Assembly: GCA_021827705.1 (NCBI GenBank)
Contig: JAKAUQ010000004.1
Coordinates: 1-64,000, forward strand
DNA from: Actinomycetes bacterium
GTDB lineage: Bacteria; Actinomycetota; Acidimicrobiia; Acidimicrobiales; RAAP-2
Length of the DNA: 64,000 nt
Direction: 5' to 3'
The notes under the pieces were generated by a model. That model was not told where the DNA came from. It did not search any database and worked only from the letters and a program-made list of their open reading frames with translations. Positions within the stretch are counted from its first letter, which is position 1; each line of letters begins with the position of its first letter. This document shows positions 58,829 to 64,000 of the stretch, piece after piece. The translations under genes and the position numbers were made by a program.

Positions 58829-59737
58829 ATGCTGCCAGCACTCGAAGGCTACGCCGCCGCCCTCCTGGGTTCCTTGGACGAGGCGAGCCTGGCCACGGTG
58901 GTCGCGGATCTGGAGGCCGTCGAGGAGACGGTCCTGGGCCGGGGCGACCTGCGCGCGGTGCTGGCCGACACGTCGCTGTCGGGCCCGGTGCGCGCCGCGG
59001 TGCTGGCGGACCTCCTGGGCTCCAAGGTCGATGCCGTCACGGTGCGCCTGCTGCTCTTCGCCGCTCGTGTTGCTCCGGCCCAAGAGGTCGCGCGCTCGTT
59101 TGCCGAGCTCGCGCTAGTGGCCCTGCGTCTGAGCGAGGTCGGTGCGGCGACCCCCGGCAGCCTCGGGCTGCTCGAGGCACGCCGCCGCGTGGGCGGCTTC
59201 GCCGACGCCGTGCTCGAGGACATGGCCACCGCGGAGTTCGCCACCGTGGAAGGCGAGCTGTTCGGATGGGCGCGCACCATCGAGGGCAGCGACGACCTGC
59301 GTCGCCTCCTGACCGATCGCGACTCCCCGGTGGCCGACCGGGTCGCGGTCACCGAGACGCTGCTCGGTCCGCACGCCGCGCCCACCACGCTGCGCGTGGC
59401 TCGCTACGTCGTGATCGGCGGGCGACCCCGCGACGTCGTGGGCACCTTGGACTTCCTCGTCGACCACGTCGCGCGCGCTCGCGACTGGCGGGTCGCCCGG
59501 GTACACAGCGCCCGCAGCCTGGCCGCCTCGGTGCGCGACGCGCTGTCGACCTCGCTGACCACGCTGACCGGCCACACGGTCGAGCTGCAGGTGGCCGTCG
59601 AGCCCGACCTGCTCGGCGGCGTGCTGGTCGAGGTCGGGGACCTGCGCCTCGACGCGACTATGCGGGGACGCCTGGAGTCCCTGCGCGACTCGGTGGCCTC
59701 GGGCCACTTCCACTCCTCATACGCGCCCAACGACTAG
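58829..59737 (+). CDS. atpH: ATP synthase F1 subunit delta with duplicated N-terminal domain
   Basis: 302-aa OSCP/delta subunit, well above the usual ~180 aa. The C-terminal part (HTVELQVAVEPDLLGGVLVEVGDLRLDATMRGRL) is the standard stalk-binding end. The helical N-domain appears twice: residues 40-87 and 156-203 align without gaps, sharing DLR, L, D, R, AV, LLG, T, R and V (14 of 48 identical by hand count). The extra copy probably enlarges the peripheral stalk cap. It begins 2 bp after atpF. Confidence 0.9.
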   Translation: MLPALEGYAAALLGSLDEASLATVVADLEAVEETVLGRGDLRAVLADTSLSGPVRAAVLADLLGSKVDAVTVRLLLFAARVAPAQEVARSFAELALVALRLSEVGAATPGSLGLLEARRRVGGFADAVLEDMATAEFATVEGELFGWARTIEGSDDLRRLLTDRDSPVADRVAVTETLLGPHAAPTTLRVARYVVIGGRPRDVVGTLDFLVDHVARARDWRVARVHSARSLAASVRDALSTSLTTLTGHTVELQVAVEPDLLGGVLVEVGDLRLDATMRGRLESLRDSVASGHFHSSYAPND

Positions 59738-59753
59738 TTAGAAGGATTCTGGG

Positions 59754-61280
59754 ATGACTGAGCTCACCATCACCGCCGAAGAGATCACCGAGGCACTCCA
59801 GCGCCACGTGGCCGACTTCAACCCGGCCGTGGCCGCCGAGCAGGTCGGGCGCGTCGTCGAGGTCGGCGACGGCATCGCGCGCGTCTCGGGGCTGCCCTCG
59901 GCCAAGGTCAACGAGCTGCTCGAGTTCCAAGACGGGACGCTCGGCCTGGCCATGAACCTCGACGAGGAGACCATCGGGGCCGTGGTCCTGGGCTCGGTCG
60001 ACGCCATCGAGGAGGAGCAGGTGGTGCGTGCCACTCACCGCATCTTGTCGATGCCGGTCGGCGACGCGCTGCTGGGCCGCGTGGTCAGCGCCCTCGGCGA
60101 GCCCATCGACGGCAAGGGTCCCCTGGTCAACCCGGAGTTCCGGCGCATGGAGATCCAGGCCCCCGGCATCATCGGGCGCCAGCCCGTGAGCGAGCCCCTG
60201 CAGACCGGCATCAAGGCCATCGACGCGATGACCCCCATCGGGCGCGGCCAGCGCGAGCTCATCATCGGCGACCGCAAGACGGGCAAGACGACCGTCGCGA
60301 TCGACACGATCCTGAACCAGAAGGGTCAGGGCGTCAAGTGCATCTACGTGGCGGTGGGCCAGAAGAACTCGTCGGTCGCCCAGACCGTGCAGACGCTGAG
60401 CGATCGCGGGGCCCTGGAGTACACCGTCGTGGTGGTGGCCTCGGCCGGAGACCCGGCACCCTTCAAGTACCTAGCGCCCTACGCCGGCTGCGCCATCGGC
60501 CAGCACTGGATGGAGAACGGCGAGCACGGGCTGGTCGTCTACGACGACCTGTCCAAGCAGGCCGAGGCCTACCGCCAGATCTCGCTCCTGCTGCGGCGCC
60601 CACCGGGACGCGAGGCGTACCCGGGCGACGTCTTCTACCTGCACAGCCGGCTCCTGGAGCGGGCGGCCAAGCTCTCCAGTGAGCGCGGCGGCGGATCCCT
60701 GACGGCGCTGCCCATCATCGAGACCAAGGCCGGCGACATCTCGGCCTACATCCCCACCAACGTGATCTCCATCACCGACGGCCAGGTCTTCTTGGAGGCC
60801 GACCTGTTCTACTCGGGCGTGCGTCCGGCCATCAACGTGGGCAACTCGGTGTCGCGCGTGGGCGGGGCCGCCCAGATCAAGGCGATGAAGGCCGTGGCCG
60901 GCACGCTGAAGATCGACCTGGCCCAGTTCCGCGACCTGGAGTCCTTCGCGACCTTCGGCTCCGAGCTCGACAAGTCCTCCCAGGCCCAGCTCGACCGTGG
61001 CTACCGCCTGACCGAGCTGCTCAAGCAGGGCCTGAACGCGCCCGTGCCGGTCGAGGAGCAGGTGATGGTCATCTACGCGGGCACCCGCGGCTGGGTGGAC
61101 TCGATCCCGGTCACCGACGTGCACCGCTTCGAGTTCGAGCTGCTGACCATGCTGCGCGCCAAGCACGCGGACCTGCTCGAGCAGATCCGCACCACGGGGG
61201 CCCTCGGGGACACCGACGCGATCGACGCGATCATGCGCGGCTTCGTCGACACCTTCGCCGTGAGCAGCGAGCAGGGGTAG
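59754..61280 (+). CDS. atpA: ATP synthase F1 subunit alpha
   Basis: 508-aa non-catalytic nucleotide-binding subunit. [16 protein letters not shown] in the beta-barrel, [15 protein letters not shown] as P-loop, and the C-terminal alpha signature ([17 protein letters not shown]) are present. AGAAGGATT precedes the ATG. Confidence 0.98.
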   Translation: MTELTITAEEITEALQRHVADFNPAVAAEQVGRVVEVGDGIARVSGLPSAKVNELLEFQDGTLGLAMNLDEETIGAVVLGSVDAIEEEQVVRATHRILSMPVGDALLGRVVSALGEPIDGKGPLVNPEFRRMEIQAPGIIGRQPVSEPLQTGIKAIDAMTPIGRGQRELIIGDRKTGKTTVAIDTILNQKGQGVKCIYVAVGQKNSSVAQTVQTLSDRGALEYTVVVVASAGDPAPFKYLAPYAGCAIGQHWMENGEHGLVVYDDLSKQAEAYRQISLLLRRPPGREAYPGDVFYLHSRLLERAAKLSSERGGGSLTALPIIETKAGDISAYIPTNVISITDGQVFLEADLFYSGVRPAINVGNSVSRVGGAAQIKAMKAVAGTLKIDLAQFRDLESFATFGSELDKSSQAQLDRGYRLTELLKQGLNAPVPVEEQVMVIYAGTRGWVDSIPVTDVHRFEFELLTMLRAKHADLLEQIRTTGALGDTDAIDAIMRGFVDTFAVSSEQG

Positions 61281-61283
61281 GCC

Positions 61284-63618
<2,335 letters not shown>

Positions 63619-63620
63619 CG

Positions 63621-64000
63621 GTGGCATCCCTGGTCGTCGAGCTGGTCACGCCCGAGGCGGTCCTCTTCTCCGGGGACGCGCAGGCGCTCATGCTGCGCTC
63701 CACCGAAGGAGAGTTCACGGTCCTGCCCGAGCACGCCGAGACCATCGGGGACATCGTCGCGGGCGTCGTCACCGTCGCGACCGAGGGCGGGGCGCTGGCC
63801 TTCGCGGTCCACGGCGGCTTCTTCGAGGTGGTCACCTCGGGGACCGAGCGCGACACGCGCGCGACGCTGCTGGCCGGAGTCGCCGAGCGCACCGTGGACA
63901 TCGACGTGCCCCGTGCCCAGGCCGCCAAGGAGCGGCGCGAGGCGGACGCCGCGGCCGCGCGCAGCGCCGACGATCACGCCAGCCTCGCGCTGGCCACCGA
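63621..64000 (+). CDS. atpC: ATP synthase F1 subunit epsilon (truncated by window end)
   Basis: First 126 codons of the epsilon subunit, starting GTG 63621 two bases after the atpD stop. LVVELVTPEAVLFSGDAQAL, TEGEFTVLPEHAETIGDIVAG and VHGGFFEV form the beta-sandwich; the C-terminal helical domain begins at ERTVDIDVPRAQAAKERR and is cut by the window edge. Confidence 0.95.
   Translation, partial: MASLVVELVTPEAVLFSGDAQALMLRSTEGEFTVLPEHAETIGDIVAGVVTVATEGGALAFAVHGGFFEVVTSGTERDTRATLLAGVAERTVDIDVPRAQAAKERREADAAAARSADDHASLALAT

Overview
The window is very GC-rich chromosomal DNA (about three quarters G+C by eye), densely packed, with many GTG starts and 1-4 bp start/stop overlaps. Gene content points to a high-GC actinobacterium: a mycofactocin cluster, actinobacterial-style Rho with a long basic and low-complexity N-terminus, two-subunit KorAB 2-oxoacid:ferredoxin oxidoreductase, and the order lysA-hom-thrC-rho-rpmE-prfA-prmC-tsaC ... 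glyA-wecA-atp. A member of or near the Acidimicrobiia is my best guess, but it is inference; no rRNA gene is present to settle it. No phage, IS element, CRISPR array or plasmid function was seen. No gene-free stretch reaches 300 bp. The largest gaps are 38176-38407 (promoters and a tRNA), 19174-19386 (cobalamin riboswitch) and 34947-35149 (divergent promoters).

Layout. 1-6472: tail of an ABC ATPase, then a mycofactocin cluster (mftF divergent from mftA-B-C-D plus a mycofactocin-type SDR) and a homospermidine synthase. 6469-11151: an alpha/beta hydrolase gene, then a sulfide/persulfide module: sulfide:quinone oxidoreductase-like protein, a 48-aa orphan, a CsoR/CstR-type repressor, a CoA-disulfide reductase-rhodanese fusion and a 56-aa Cys-rich orphan. 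A promoter with a perfect CsoR/CstR-type operator precedes it. 11152-16923: terminator-like hairpin, then cydABDC (cytochrome bd oxidase and its ABC exporter). 16801-19173: tyrosine phosphatase (minus strand) and an NCS1 permease. 19174-30245: cobalamin riboswitch and a 12-gene B12 uptake, salvage and late-synthesis operon (btuFCD, cobO, cbiZ, cobU, cobS, cbiB, cobC, cobT, cobQ, cobB). 30242-34946 (minus): korB, korA and a GltD-like Fe-S flavoprotein. 35150-38175: pyk, then cysC and a sulfotransferase gene on the minus strand. 38284-46645: tRNA-Arg(CCG), lysA, hom, thrC, rho, rpmE, prfA, prmC, tsaC. 46646-53539 (minus): a five-gene acyl-CoA carboxylase operon resembling acyclic-terpene or branched-acyl catabolism. 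53593-64000: rpiB, glyA, wecA, atpZ/I-like genes and atpBEFHAGD, with atpC running off the end.

How the genes fit together. SQR, persulfide-handling enzymes, a CstR-like sensor and the sulfide-tolerant bd oxidase read as one sulfide detoxification/respiration block; this is the most interesting part of the window. Several genes appear to be leaderless: a TAnnnT -10 hexamer lies exactly 6 nt (once 7 nt) before the start codon of eight genes on both strands. Three promoters use the stop codon of the preceding gene as the first bases of their -10. All six convergent gene pairs overlap or abut, leaving no room for conventional terminators between them.
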